From: Hysterangium stoloniferum
Taxonomy: Eukaryota; Basidiomycota; Agaricomycetes; Hysterangiales; Hysterangiaceae
Direction: 5' to 3'
DNA: 64,000 nt
Assembly (NCBI GenBank): GCA_015178975.1
Contig: WHVD01000214.1
Coordinates: 53,171 to 117,170 of the forward strand
The notes under the pieces are model-generated. The model ran no database searches, was not told the DNA's origin, and saw only the letters and a program-made list of their open reading frames with translations. Shown here piece after piece: positions 9,370 to 21,838 of the stretch. Each line of letters begins with the position of its first letter. Positions within the stretch are counted from its first letter, which is position 1. The position numbers and the translations under genes are program-made.

Positions 9370-11541
9370 GCTTATCAGTGCAGCCGCAATTGCCGGACAT
9401 ATACCAAATATCATGCCGATGATCCTGTACCTCCCTGTTCTTGACATAATCCATCTATAGACATGCTCTCAGCCGTAAAATTCGCAACACAAGTTCTGCC
9501 ACATACTGCAAACAATGATCCCGTGGACATTGATATACGGTTTGGAAGTAAGTGGGCACCTACAACCCATTCAACATAGCAGCTGCATGAATACGAACAG
9601 CACACAAACCGGCGGTCGACGCGGACGTCAACATAACAGTCTCGAAGTACATGGGGAAGAAATATATGATAGCGAAATTACACATTGTGGCCTTCCCATG
9701 TCAATGTCACATTCAACCAAAACTTTCACATCTAAACTGGACTCACAAGCAAGTCACTGGTTCCAATCAAGATGGGAACCTTCTTCCTTAGTAAACAGGG
9801 AGCAAGAATGGGCTCAGGCGCAATAAGCAACTCGAAGAGGACGAATACAATGAATGTGACGATGCAGATTGCCACGGAAGCAATAACAGCAGGAGAGTTG
9901 AATGGGAGATCATCGTTGAATTTATAACTGAGGAAGAAGAGAAGTGAGCCGACCTGCACGAGCTATTAGTACAAATTAATAACAAATGAGGAGAATGCGG
10001 ACGGAGAGCAGAAGTGTGAGACTGCGCCGTAGTCAATCCGCTTGAGGACATCTTTGGTGCTCCTCCCTCGACCCTGTGGGTATTGTAAGTGGTCAAAGCA
10101 TGCTGCAGGGATTATGCCACAAACCGGGGTAACATAATGAAGGTTATAACCCGTTAAAATAAATAAGGCGACCCAAAACGGAATTTGCACTAAAAATGCC
10201 CAGCGCCATCCGAATCTGTCTCCTGCCATCAACTCGATTTTGTGGCAAAGACTATTCAAGAGATATACTGGTCGCTAATCCATCCACCAAGCGGACCGCC
10301 GAATCCTGTGCCAGCCTGAACGCCATATTGGCACTTAGAGCCAATACTGGACTAAGCACTTACACCGTTGAAAATACTCGCAATACCCTGTGCGAGCCCC
10401 CGATCTCGTATGCTAAACATATCGCTCGTAATGACTGTGGCGGTTGTAAACACCCCTCCGCCACCTATCCCACTCAACTTCCTAGAGCTTAAGGAATTGA
10501 CCGAATCAATTGGAAATCATATACGCTCACAAAACGCGCTACATTAAGCATTCCCAAGCTGTTAGACAGCCCACAGCATAATGTACCGAGCCCAGCGAAG
10601 AATACAGCTGTCTGGTTTGCTCCACCGCGACCCATGGCATCCGAGAGACGACCATAGAGTGGTGTGAACGTACACGTTGCGAGAAGATATCTACATGGAT
10701 CGAGGTTATCTCCAAAAGCGGGGGTATTAAAAAGAATGAAATACGATGTTCCGAGCCAACTGGCTTGGTTTGATTGCTTGTATTCAGAAGAGATCGAGGA
10801 GACCACTGTATGAATATAGTCGGTGTATCATGAATAGCAAAGAAGTAGATATGGCACTTGCGTGTCGCGACTAGTGTGGCTGCCAAGTAAATCATAGGAA
10901 TAATCAGAACACAGTCAAATCGCATCCCGTGATAAATAAATAAAGAAAGAAAGAACGGTTGTAGTTTGCCCCAGGAGTTTTCGCTAGAAAATAGGCGGAA
11001 CTCTTTCGAATGCCATGGTACATGGTCACCGCCTCGTTAACAGGTCTAGCATTTTTCTGCCTATAGCATGACTGTTGTACGGTTTGATGGCAGAAAGAGT
11101 CTAGGCCATTTGCTCAATCGGTCTGTGTAGACTGATATACCAGAATAGGGATACTAAGAAATTTTCCTATATCCCCGCGAGGAAGAACCCCAATTGGAAA
11201 TAGCGTGTTCTCGCACCATTTACATGAGGCCTCTAAAGTGCACAAAAGGAGGGCTTTGGCCATTATAAATCGTAAACTCACTATTCAAACACTAAACAAA
11301 TCGCCATCCATGGTTCGCTCGTCTCAGCCGAACATACAAATAGGAAATAAGAATACCTCACGGATAGAAATGTAGCCATCCATATTCCGACCAAAATCGA
11401 ACGGCGATTCACTGCTGAAATTTCCAACGGCCCTGGTCGATTGACAGGGACTTTGTTGACAATTAAGGCAGTGGCACTGTTTGTGTCATCTCTGAGAAGC
11501 GGGGTGTGTTCATTGGTCGACATGACTTTATGCGTAGACAC
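9370..11541 (-). pseudogene. MFS transporter copy 1, C-terminally truncated
   Basis: Multi-exon copy of the permease at 13142-16321. It starts at 11541 or 11523 (NEHTPLLR), then GRLSDAMGRGGANQ, then a WRWAFLVQIPFW segment, then DVLKRIDYG, YKFNDDLPF and GAHLLPN. It lines up with copy 2 down to about 9375 (RYRIIGMIFGICPAIAA). There copy 2 continues into its last transmembrane helices, while this copy switches to unrelated sequence (FSQILRNAASVFLLAR). The C-terminal third is therefore missing. Its first two exons lie inside the right arm of the inverted repeat. Probably a nonfunctional chimera. Confidence 0.75.
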
Positions 11542-12773
11542 TGACAGAGTCAGGGACGCAGACGAGGTAATGAAGGTTAAGAGGAGGATGGCCCAGGTGA
11601 ATCATGATTTTCTATTTGGGTAAGTAATAATAGCACTTTCTGACGTTTATGAAGCGCATTAAGGCACACCATTCATTCCGCACTAGGATGTGAACTGATT
11701 CGGCATACCGGGCCTAGACCTGATCCCATCAAGCCACCTCAGCTTTCCCGCTCATGTTGCGCCACCCGCTCATGATGTGTCACCGCTTAACAAGCTGTTT
11801 CCCCAGACTGCCGCCAAAACCACCGAAACGAGTGCTCACGAGTGAAAAGAATGAATGTCTCTAATTATGAAAGTATACTCTTGCAATGACAAGTCAATTT
11901 CAGTTGGTTATTCTAGTATCAACTTGCTGAAATGGGGCAAGTGATGACCTCCCACAAGGTGGCCATTATCGATGGCAGTAAGTTGATGGGAGTGTTTAAA
12001 GATCTGTGAAGGGTCCGGACTAAGCACTCTCATTTAGCTATCATAACATCATAGTCGAACACCCCTAGCTTGAAGACTCAACTTCGTTGGTAATTCAAAG
12101 GCAGTTTTCTACGTTGTTCCACTACATTAGGAGTGTAGCCAATACAAGGGGCAGAGATTATTAGTAATCAAAACATCGCCCTATACTCATCCCATGTCCT
12201 AATGTCGTGATTGGCGTTGAGAAATTTTGTATCACATAGTGAGTAACGTCGCCACCCAAATTATTGAGTTCTAAAGTATGTAAGTTGTTGAGAGAAACAG
12301 GTTTATACGTTCGCGTGTTGCCGCGAAACAGATCCAATTTCCCAAAGTCTTTTAGCCCTAACCGAATGACAGTGAGAGTCTCAGGCGTAAGGTCTCGACA
12401 GTTGATAGTGAAAGTCAAGTTTATTGATGGTGGACTCACAGAGAAGTCTATGTTTTTGCCAACACCACATTAAACCGGACCCACCCTGATAGGTGAAACG
12501 AGCATTGGCCTGAATACGGCTCTACTAAAGATAAGAACTTCTCAAGCTTTGACTCGCGTGAGTCATTGTGGCCGTCATAATCATCGTCTTCAACCATGGT
12601 GTCTAAGCATACTTTCCGATCTGTACTTTGGGAGCGGGCAAGAAACGCTTCAGTCTGGCTTGGCAAATCATTCAATTCGAGGAGATACCATATGCCTGGA
12701 TCACGAATGGCCAAATTTCCCCAAGTCTCACAAACATGAGTACTAGACCTGGAACGTGGGTGATCACCGGGAT
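10637..12773. repeat. Right arm of the >2.1-kb inverted repeat
   Basis: Reverse complement of 1-2137. Beyond 10637 the MFS gene continues normally, so this arm is the donor-like (intact) side and the left arm is the truncated duplicate. At 12773 the match is cut by the window edge, not by sequence divergence. Confidence 0.95.
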
Positions 12774-12837
12774 TTACGGGGAAATGGGGAATAATAAGAC
12801 CCAAAGAGGATGACAAGTTTAGAACCAGCCTCGACAA
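12161..12837 (-). CDS. F-box/leucine-rich-like protein, right copy
   Basis: Longer version of the left-arm copy. The frame at 12448-12837 starts with MSRLVLNLSSSLG and keeps ELNDLPSQTEAFLARSQ and the acidic VEDDDYDGHND stretch. After a probable intron near 12440 the frame at 12161-12439 encodes leucine-spaced segments (LTPETLTVIRLGLKDFGKL). Roughly 220 codons, shorter than typical basidiomycete F-box/LRR proteins (400-600), so it may be a fragment. No F-box motif is clear. Divergent from the MFS copy 1 start, with about 600 bp between. Confidence 0.35.
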
Positions 12838-13141
12838 GGGCCAAGCGCATCATCAACATGCACATCTCTCACATTCCTCATGCTTCATTTGCTTAGTCAA
12901 CCTCTTCTCCCTGTATAGGATAGCCAGTTTATAATCGATGTCGAGGTGCACCATAAGGGGAGCCCCCAAAAGTAGATAGACTACATATCTTGGATGTAAA
13001 AGTAAAGTGCGTATGCATTGATTCTTCCCTTGAAAAGGATAAAATCCTGAGTGGAGATCAAAATTTATGCATGATGATATGGAGAAATAGTATCCAAGAC
13101 AAAAAGGGCCGTAGAGCGTCAGGCATGTGGGTTACCATCTA

Positions 13142-16100
13142 TCATCTCCTTGCCGATCCCGCTGTCTCATCCTCGAGATCCATACCGCCCTCTATCGACT
13201 CATATGTCGACAACCGACGGGGTATACGCCGCCCAGGGGGCGTAGGACGAGGTGGTCCACCGGTGGGAGCTGCTTCCTCGGCATCATCGGCGACAGCGCA
13301 GGAGTCTATGGGCTCTTCTGGTTGTCGCTCCACGTCACTCGGAGATGCCTCTAGAGCATATTCATCGTCCAACGATTTATCTGGGATCTACGGATGTATA
13401 TTTAGAACGTGGAACCACAGTATGGATAAGAATAAGATAGGATAGTGTAATATACGTACCGCGAGCCGAATAAGAAAGGCTGAGAAGGACGAGCAGGCCG
13501 CAAGTGCAAACACCGATCGTAGAGCGATCCCATAGGACGCTTGCGGGTGTCGTTGAAGATCGGGTGGAAGCGTCGCGACCAGACTGGAGGAGTGTCGGAT
13601 TTGGTTGACCATTTATGTGTTGTGCCACATGAGTAAATCCATGCGCGTGTACCATCAAGCTGTCAAATCGGAAGAGACTTACTTCGGCAGCGTCAGGCCC
13701 GGTGATGCGCTTGGTTAGTTCCCGGCCGAGTATGGATTGCAACACAGCTGAGGCGAACGTGACGCCGCATACTTGACCTGTTCGTGGCCATATCTGTGAG
13801 ACTGAAGATAAAAACATGTGAGACGATGGCATATTTACCAATACAACGCCAGAGCTGCACAAATCCGGTGGCGACGGCCATTGCAGAACGATCAACGTTA
13901 ACCAGAAGGGCGACTATTTAAGTGGGCAATGAGGTCGGTATGCGGCATTGCATAATCAGGTAAGCAGACACTAACGTAGCGTCGTTTGGAATACCACTGG
14001 GTTACCGAATCCAAGTGGAATCTGATCATTGATAAGGGACTATCATACAGTATATAATATAGGGTCACATACGATGGTGAACCATTGTGTAAATATCGCA
14101 GAGTTCTCGTTGAGACGCGTCAAGAGCATCTAAGTATCCCATCATTAGTGGACCATAACCAGACAGGAAAAGCGAATAGACTAACAGTAGCAATTGCCGG
14201 ACATGTACCAAATACCATGTCCATGATCCTGTACTTCCCTGTAGTTGACATAATCCAGCTATAGACGTACTCTCAGCCTTAAAATTTGCAGCACAGATTG
14301 TACCACATACCCGGCAAATAATGATCCCGTGGACATTGCCATACTGTTCGGAAGCAAGTGGGCACCTACAACCCGTTCAGTATAGCAACAGCACGAATAT
14401 GCATAGCAAACATACCGGCGGTCGACGCGGACGTCAACATAACCGTCTCAAAGAACATAGGGAAGAAATACATGACAGCGAGACCTTCCCATGTCCATGT
14501 CACATTTAACCAAAAAGTTCACAAACAGGACTCACAAGTAAGTTACTTATTCCAATCAAGACCGGAACCCTCTGCCTCAACAAAAAGGGAGAAGAACGGG
14601 CTCAGGCGCAATAAGTAACTCCACAAGGATGAATGCAATGAAAGTGGCGATGCAAATTATTATGGAGACAATGGCAGCAGGAGAGTTGAATGGGAGATCA
14701 TCGTTGTATTTATAGCTGAGGAAGAAGAGGAGTGAGCCGACCTGTATGGCGTATTAGTAAAGAGAATTCAAAACAAAATGAAGAGAATGCGGACGGAGAG
14801 AAAAAGCGTGAGACTGCCGCCGTAGTCAATCCGCTTGAGGACATCTTTGGTGCTCTTTCCTCTTCTCTGAAGATATCGTAAGTGGTTAAAGCATGCTGAA
14901 GGGATCGTACCACGTACCGGGATAACATAGTGAAGGTTGTAGCCCGTTAAAGCAAATGAAGCGGCAAAAATAGGAATTTGGATTAAATATTCCCAGCGCC
15001 ATCCGAGTCTACCCCCTCCTGTCAACTCTATTTTATAGCAAAAACTATCCAGGAGATATACCGGTCGCTAATCCATCCACCAAGGGGACCGCCGAATCCC
15101 ATACCAGCCTGAACGCCATATTAGCACTTAGAGTCTATAGTGGACTAAGCACTTACACCACTGAAAATACTCGCAATACCTTGCGCAAGACCCCGATCTC
15201 GCATGCTAAACATATCGCTCATAATAATCGATGCAGTTGTCATTATCCCTCCGCCACCTATGCCACTCAACTTCCTAAGGCGTGAGGAATTAACCGAATC
15301 AATTACAAGTCATATACGCTCACAAACCGCTCTGCGATGAGCATCTCCAGGCTGTTAGACAATCCACAGCATAATGTACCGAGTCCAGCGAAGAACACGG
15401 CTGTTTGGTTAGCTCCACGGCGGCCCATGACATTCGAGAGACGGCCATAAAGCGGTGTAAATGTACACGTTGCGAGAAGATATCTACGTGAATTGAAGTC
15501 ATGTCAACATGCTGACGGATGAAAAGGAAATATGTACGATGTTCCGAGCCAACTGGCTTGGTTTGATTGATTGTATTCAGAAGAGATTGAGGAGATCACT
15601 GTGGGGATATAGTCAGCGCATCGTAAATGTCAAAGAACTAGATATGATACTTGAGTGTCGCGACTAGTGTGGCTGCCGGAAAAAAATATAAGAACAATCG
15701 GAAGGCTATCAAATCATACCCCACGACTAGAAAATAACACAGAAAATATAGAAGAAAGATTGCAGCTCCTTCCCATGGTTTTCATCTAGAAAATCAGTGC
15801 CAATCTTTCGTATGCCATGGTACATAGTCGCAGTCTGACCAGGAGGCCTGGCATGTTTCGGCTTATTGTGTGACTGATATACTTTGACGGTATAACGAGT
15901 CCATGCAATTCTCTGCTTTGCAGACTGACATACCAGAATAGGAAAACCGAAAAATTCCGCCTCCATTTCCATGAGGAAAACCCTACTGGGAAGTAGCGTG
16001 TTTTTACATGTCCCGCATGAAGCTTCCACACTACACAAAGTAAACCAATATAGATCGCAAACTTACTATTCAAAGTCTTAAAAATTAGCAGTCATGCATT

Positions 16101-16321
16101 CATCTCAGCCGAACTTGCGTGTAACGAAAAAACAGGAACAATTGACGTACAGAAAGAAATGTAGCCATCCATACTCCAACCAAAATCCAACGCCGATTGG
16201 CAGCTGAAATCTCCATCGGCCCTAGTCGATTCGCAGGGACTTTATCGACATTTGAGGTAACAGTACCATTAGGGTGGTCGGGATTCTCTCTGAGAAGTGG
16301 GGTGTGTTCATTGGCAGACAT
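13142..16321 (-). CDS. MFS transporter (DHA2/VBA-like permease), apparently complete
   Basis: Start at 16321 (MSANEHTPLLRE); the equivalent of the upstream Met in copy 1 is Val here. Exon 1 ends at 16151 with a GTACGT donor. Further exons encode QSNQASWLGTS, CTFTPLYGRLSNVMGRRG (MFS loop motif), RDRGLAQGIASIF, WRWEYLIQIPIF, VLKRIDYG, HLLPNSMAMSTGSLFAG, YRIMDMVFGTCPAIAT, AIFTQWFTI, GVTFASAVLQSILGREL and IALRSVFALAACSSF. The cytosolic tail is acidic and Pro-rich and ends ETAGSARR at 13142. The order of helices and motifs matches fungal vacuolar basic amino acid/drug permeases with about 14 helices. The NEHTPLL dileucine start fits vacuolar sorting. Substrate unknown. About 12 short introns, not all resolved. 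Confidence 0.75.
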
Positions 16322-16343
16322 GACTCTGTGCGTAGACACTGAT

Positions 16344-16381
16344 AGACACACAGACACAGACACAGACACAGACACAGACGA
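16344..16381. repeat. Hexanucleotide microsatellite (CAGACA)n in the MFS leader
   Basis: About five to six ACAGAC-type units just upstream of the start codon of the transporter (TGTCTG on the coding strand). The paralogue at 11540-11575 has only a degenerate, unexpanded version. Confidence 0.85.
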
Positions 16382-16743
16382 GGTTGCGTCTGGGACAATG
16401 AGGTAACGGTTAAGAGGAGAAGGGTCTAAATAAATGTCTTTTGTGATGGCTGTAGTGCATTCTGACAGAATCCTGTGACCCTCTGATCGTTCGTGCCGAG
16501 CGCAAAAAAATGCGGCCGAGCTACATGACGTTATGAAACCGGCTTCGGGACCAAGCACTTACGATGCCGATATCGGCACTGTCTACGTGAAATAAATTTT
16601 ACGATGATGCCAGCTTCGGCTTAGAAGTAGTTAAAGATACAGCAGGTTCCATAAACATCGAAGCTGTCCAAGAAACATTTTTTTCGACATTCTAGAACTT
16701 AAATGTTACATAGTAGATTTATATCAGAACCTCAAGAATCGAT

Positions 16744-19536
16744 TTAGATCTGGGAAACCTCTAAAGCATCCTGACTAGGCCCTGACCCTGCCGCCATTAG
16801 CGAGTCAATCGACATGTTCCCCTGATGTTCAATCGAGTCACACAGAGGCTTCTTCTCCCCGCCATCCAATGTAATAGCAGCCGATGCAGATCCACCTTTA
16901 TCCTCCGAATCAACAACCATCCCTTCGTCCTTCTCTTTTTTCTCTCGCTCCTTCTCCTTCTCCCGCTCTTGGTCGATACTCTTCGCTAGAATATCAACAT
17001 CCCCAACGCCAATCTTCCCGAATAGGTGAAGATGCTCGGCGCGCGCTCGGCGGATCGCGAGCCAAGATAGCCGGTCCCGTTGCTATATTGTCCGATATTT
17101 ATCAAGGAAGAAGGTCAATGCATGTCAATGGCTTAATAAAATACGAGAAACGAACCAAATTAAAATTCATTAATTGGGGATCTACTTTCAGTGGCGGAAG
17201 TGGCACAGCCTTTGCCACGGCAGGTTGTGAGCTTGGAAGAGGTTGTGTTGACGGCAACGAAGCAGTAGGCTGTGGCGAGGGTTGCAAAGAAGAAGGTGGC
17301 GGTCGTCCCTTCGGAGCAGGGCTCAAGACAGGTCGAGGAGGGAGTGAAGGGTGTAGAGAAGGCACTGACGGAACTGGAGCAGCTAGAGTCGGTGCCGCCA
17401 CTACTTGCACCGAAACCTGTGCTGGCGCTGCAGCCGCGGGCTCCTGTGATCCAGTAGGTGCTGCTTTGTCTTTTGCCGCTTCGGCCGTTGGTATAGGCGC
17501 AGGTGTAGCAACCAGGACGGGTACAGGTGGTTTCATCTTTTCTAGCTGTGCCTTACGCATATTAATACGCATTTCGACCTGTTTGATACGCTTTGCAAAG
17601 TCTTTCACTTCGTCGGGGCTGTTGTAGTGAAGTGCAAGCAAATAAAGATTAGAGAAACATAACAGCGTGCAGAACAAAACAGCTAACCTAGGCGGATCAG
17701 TACAATCCGAAAGTCCATGGAACCCAGTCTCCCAAAGCTCCGTCAGAGCCTCCGAGCCAAACCGATATCTCCACGGTGGTGGTGGCTCCATCAACTTTTG
17801 CCTCTTCACTCGAGTCTGTTCTTCCAGCGATGGCTGAAGAGGTTCCTTGTCAAACGGCGGGCAAAGGTCGTTCTTCCATCGAATCTAAGAAACAACACAA
17901 CCTTCAAATTCAGAAGGGCACATAAAATAAATAAATGTATAACAACTCACCCAGTTCCTCTCTCTTTCCAAGACAGCACCCAGAGTCTCTCCGACCACTT
18001 TACCATTAGGAGAAGTGGGCCTCATTTCCTCCAGTGCACGTATCCACGTTTCCTCAACCCACTTGGCATCGGCAGGAGTCAATGTGAAGTCCATATGTAA
18101 AGAACGATTCCGCGTTGTGGCCCATTTGACAACTTCTGTAGGCGTGAAGTACTGCAGATGCTGTAATAGAATGAGAAGTTGGAAGAGAAATTGTCGTCGG
18201 AAGAGTGTATCAGCAATCTGTTGAAGATGCCAAGATATCAGCATGATCGTTCTCGGTGCGCCTTTGTAATATATCTGCGCTCACCTCCAAATCAAGTAAC
18301 TCCGGCGAAGTCAAAAATTTCGCAAAAACGTAATCCCTCGATGCATCATCCCCAACTTCCATGTCGCGTTTCCGCTTCAGCGCTCCACTGACCGATTTAC
18401 TCCCCATCATTGCGCGTTCCTTCTTGGTAGCTTCGGAAATGACGAGAAGGACTGTGTTCACGGCATCTTTGAACTCGTCCACGCTGATTGAGTGTGCAAA
18501 GAGGGGAGGCCGGGAGTATGGAAGCTGGAGCCACCAGAACGTTTGGTAGAATTCTGGGGGAGGAGAGGTTTGTGAGTGGAAAGGAAAAAAGATACCACGG
18601 CGCAAGGCACCTTCTTTCTTCGCTTCCTCAGATGCAGCCCTTTTGGCCTTCTGATCGTTTTCTTGACCTTCCACAACAACGTCCTGGCTGCCTTCCTTTT
18701 CCTTTTCCTTTTCCTTTTCCTTCACATTCTCCTTCTGTTTCGCCTTCTTAGGTAATACGTCCCCCTCCCACTGCGGTCCGTAATCACCCCTCAAGTTCAC
18801 GCCACTACGTTCGCCAAGGGAAAACACGCTGCTGAAGAAATTCAATATTCTCCCGCAGAACATAGTATTCTTTCCTGTTTTTGAGAGACGGCGGAGGAGG
18901 TCGTTCAGTGTGCGGAGGAGGACTAGGGATTTGCCTTTGGCGGGTATCATGTTCTATTCTTGTATGTTTAGCAGGTGTCCTAGCTTTGATGTCTGGGTGC
19001 TCACAGTGGTTAATCGTTCCGTACGCTCCTCAATCCATGAAAATATATGCCAGCATGATTCAATTGTTTGCCCTTCCAGTAGATCCTCTAGAACACTAAA
19101 CGGGAACGAGCTGTCGCACATATCTGAAGAAATATAAACGTAAGAATGGACAGATAATAGAAGCGAGAAAAATGAGCAACGTACCATGTTCCGTAAATGC
19201 AAGCACCAAATCCAACCTCGACTTCAATTCATCAAAATACCTAATCTCTGACTCTTTCAACGCCTCTCCCTCTGTCGCCTAATCCACCACCGCCACCACA
19301 TCAATAAGTAAACAAAATGCTACAACAAAAACCAAGGGAAATCAACTCACAGCCAATTTAAACACCTCATTCTTTAACAGATACTCCCACTGTGCACGGC
19401 GCGTATCCAGCGACCGATCATCCCGCGTTTCTTGTATTGCATACGCTACAAACGGATCTCGTTCCTGTTGAGATACCGAGCGAGCCTCAAGGAGAGTCGA
19501 GAGGTGCGAACTGAGGATGGCGAGGTCCTTACTCAT
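16744..19536 (-). CDS. THOC1: THO complex subunit 1 (THOC1/Hpr1)
   Basis: Nuclear THO/TREX component coupling transcription elongation to mRNA export. Nine exons: 19351-19536, 19185-19278, 19005-19123, 18611-18953, 18285-18553, 17951-18217, 17688-17884, 17186-17618 and 16744-17082. They sum to 2,247 nt, an unbroken frame of 748 residues with canonical GT-AG introns. Diagnostic segments in order: LEDLLEGQTIESCW, KGKSLVLLRTLNDLLRRLSK, ERSGVNLRGDYGPQWEG, FYQTFWWLQLPYSRPPLFA and WRYRFGSEALTELWETG. A KEKEKEKEKE run is encoded by a TTCCTT microsatellite near 18695-18720, and the C-terminal half has a Pro/Ala-rich tract and a charged tail. It is the only conserved gene in the window that I could assemble with no lesion. 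Confidence 0.92.
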
Positions 19537-19558
19537 TGTGGTTGCAATTGACCACCTC

Positions 19559-19617
19559 GTGCTAGTGGAAGAGGAGAGGGATTTATGAGGATGTGACAGA
19601 TGTGACAGCTCATCAGG
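19559..19617 (-). promoter_or_regulatory. THOC1 upstream segment, shared with the ISWI upstream region
   Basis: Reading toward the gene: TGATGAGCTGTCACATCTGT, then CCTCATAAATCCCTC, then CTCTTCCACTAGCAC, ending about 23 bp before the start codon. The same ~58 bp, with only about two differences, lies inverted at 28167-28226 directly upstream of the ISWI pseudogene. Confidence 0.7.
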
Positions 19618-19639
19618 TGGCGGACTTAAAGACCCTTCA

Positions 19640-20149
19640 ATCTAAATCTTAAAAATTCCAAGGAGGACGCAGCGATAGATTCGAAGAAGAATGTTCCCAG
19701 CATCCCACGCATCGATGGTGACACCTACTTCTAGGGTCGGTGCAGTGGCCGAATGCATGGAATGGCTGCATATACGGCCCGATATTCTAGGTTAATTGGT
19801 GGAAGAGACTTCCCGATCTACTACTATTTCTGGATGTGCTGGATGTGGCTGACATTGTCGTGGCTGTTTTCTCTGATGAGGAGCACGATGACTACTCAGT
19901 ACTCGTTACCTAAAAGTGTTACTATGATTCCCGTTCGTTCTTGTGCCTCCCCATCTCCCAGGATGACGGTGTAGGTTAAATCGCTTAAGGACTGCCCTCT
20001 AGCTGCCACTATCAGTATGACTCGGCGGAACAGTATATTGGATTGAATTACAGACGTAGAGCAGCTACAAGTCTAGGGCCTCTGCTCATACAAATCAGCG
20101 CTATGACATCAGAAGGCAAAGTAAACATGTTCGTGGTCAAGATCGGTCA
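19640..20149. other. Intergenic, THOC1 to dehydrogenase
   Basis: About 500 bp between the THOC1 promoter and the 3' end of the dehydrogenase. The short frames here look like chance; nothing recognisable. Confidence 0.5.
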
Positions 20150-21403
20150 TTAATTCCTTGCCTTCATTCTCATCAATACATCATTCGACCCTTGAATTTT
20201 CTTGAACTCCTCGCTGTCCTCGTTAAATCCTGTCAGTTTCTTGATTACATTTCGAACACCCTGCTGCTCAATCTCATTCTTCAGCTCTGCAGCCTGCTCG
20301 TCCTCGTCGTTCTCATATGACATCGCAGCGGCAATGCCGCGAGCAAGATTATCAATAGGAAGGCGATATTCTCGGGCGGTATAGACGGGACCGAGCAAAC
20401 GGTCGTTTTTCGCGAGCTCCCGTAGTGGCTGGCGCCCCACCCGCTTTACATTATCCACGACATTCGGGTTGCGGAATCGATCGAGCGTCCTCTTGATATA
20501 CTTTTGCTGCTCATCCAGTGTGAAAGTAGGGTGCTTCTTCACAAGGGCTGCGCCGCCCTCTTGCATGGCGCCTTCGACGATGCGGAGAATTTCCTCATCC
20601 TGGATGCTGTCGAATATGGTGGGGTAACCTTTTAGGAACCCGAGGTAGGCGGTTGTTGCGTGGCCGCAGTTGAAGGTGAAGAGCTTCCGTTCAACGTAGC
20701 CGGGAAGCTCGTCCGTGAGTGCCATGCCCTTGATCCCGAGCGTCCCACTGTTGTCAATACCTGTAAGAGGCCCTCGTTCGACGATCCATTCTGATAAAAA
20801 ATTAATAATACGCTTTTAGTGACCCGTTGACAGAACCGACCACAGAAATATTCCACCCCAACGTCCAGCGGTGAATCATTCTCGAATGGCGGCATGATGC
20901 GATCGACCGAGCAATTCGCAAGGCCAACGTGCTCCTTTGCATACTTCTTATCTTCCTCCGAAAGATGCTCGAAAACCGCCTCCCGGAGCTTTTCCGTCGC
21001 ACCGACTCCGTTCTCGCATGCAATCACGTTTAGAGGCCCACTTCCCGCCTTTCTGCGCTGCGAAATTCCCCTGGCTATCGGACCGGCAATTTTCGGGAGT
21101 ACGGGGAGTCCGACAGATGTAGTGACTAGTTTGACGTCTGGTGCTGCTATTTCGTTTGGCAATTGATCACTTGTGGATACGATCCCTGAGATGTCGGTGA
21201 CAGTCGTAGTGCCCCCGATTCTTGGGCTCGAGGGTGTGTACAGCGTATTCTCTGTGTTCGTTTGCTTTGTTTATGACATCGGTGTCGATATCAGCGAATG
21301 TGACATGGTAACCAGATTGTAGGAGTAAAGGACCGATAAAGCCTCGTCCTATATTTCCAGCACCAAAGTGAATTGCACACAATTGTTTGTGATCGACAAC
21401 CAT
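20150..21403 (-). CDS. mtlD: Mannitol-1-phosphate 5-dehydrogenase, with a 1-base frameshift
   Basis: Reduces fructose-6-phosphate to mannitol-1-phosphate with NADH (mannitol cycle, cytosol). Two exons, 20841-21403 and 20150-20790, with a 50-bp intron. N-terminal Rossmann motif [16 protein letters not shown]; catalytic signature KxxxxNxxH as KLFTFNCGH; then VGRQPLREL and GIAAAM, all typical of the polyol dehydrogenase family. Exon lengths total 1,204 nt, one more than 401 codons. The surplus base is in a run of five C at 21212-21216 (G on the coding strand). With five, the frame leaves the family sequence after NRG; with four it continues through DISGIV into the rest. Either a real disabling mutation or a homopolymer error. 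Confidence 0.9.
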
Positions 21404-21838
21404 GGTTTGTATAAATGTGGGGATGGTGGGTACTTCCTCTTGCTTTATGTACTAAGCGCGAACTGACGTGTGTCCTTGCTAGTGCGGTAGTACGTACATA
21501 TGATGTCACACTCTCCACTGGCAGCGGCCCATTTTAGACCAGGGTAATTACATCGTACCGGAAATTTGAATTGGAAGGCTTCACAAGGTTCAGCCTGGTG
21601 AACAGAGTGGTTTGAATAAATATTAGGATGGTAGATGTCTATGGTAATGTCGTACTTTCACCTTGGAGCGGCCCATTTTAGAAATTTGAATAGAAAGGTG
21701 TGACTGGGCTGGAGACTTTCCAGAAACGAGAAGATTCCTATATGCATATGTGCATTCAGAAGCTCAGCTTAACGAATACAAAATATAAAAGAAGGTATAG
21801 AAACATAACTAAAGACATCGAATATTAGAAAATACTCC
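21404..21838. other. Intergenic, dehydrogenase promoter and SEC13 3' end
   Basis: AT-rich and non-coding. GGAAATTTGAATTGGAAGG (21559-21577) and a similar AGAAATTTGAATAGAAAGG form (about 21680-21698) recur about 120 bp apart, both following a copy of AGCGGCCCATTTTAGA (21524 and 21665), so the promoter contains a degenerate direct repeat. Confidence 0.5.

Noticed and set aside
16884-17627. Plus-strand 247-codon frame
   Set aside because: Antisense shadow of the Pro/Ala-rich part of THOC1, whose minus-strand exons are supported by splice sites and family motifs.
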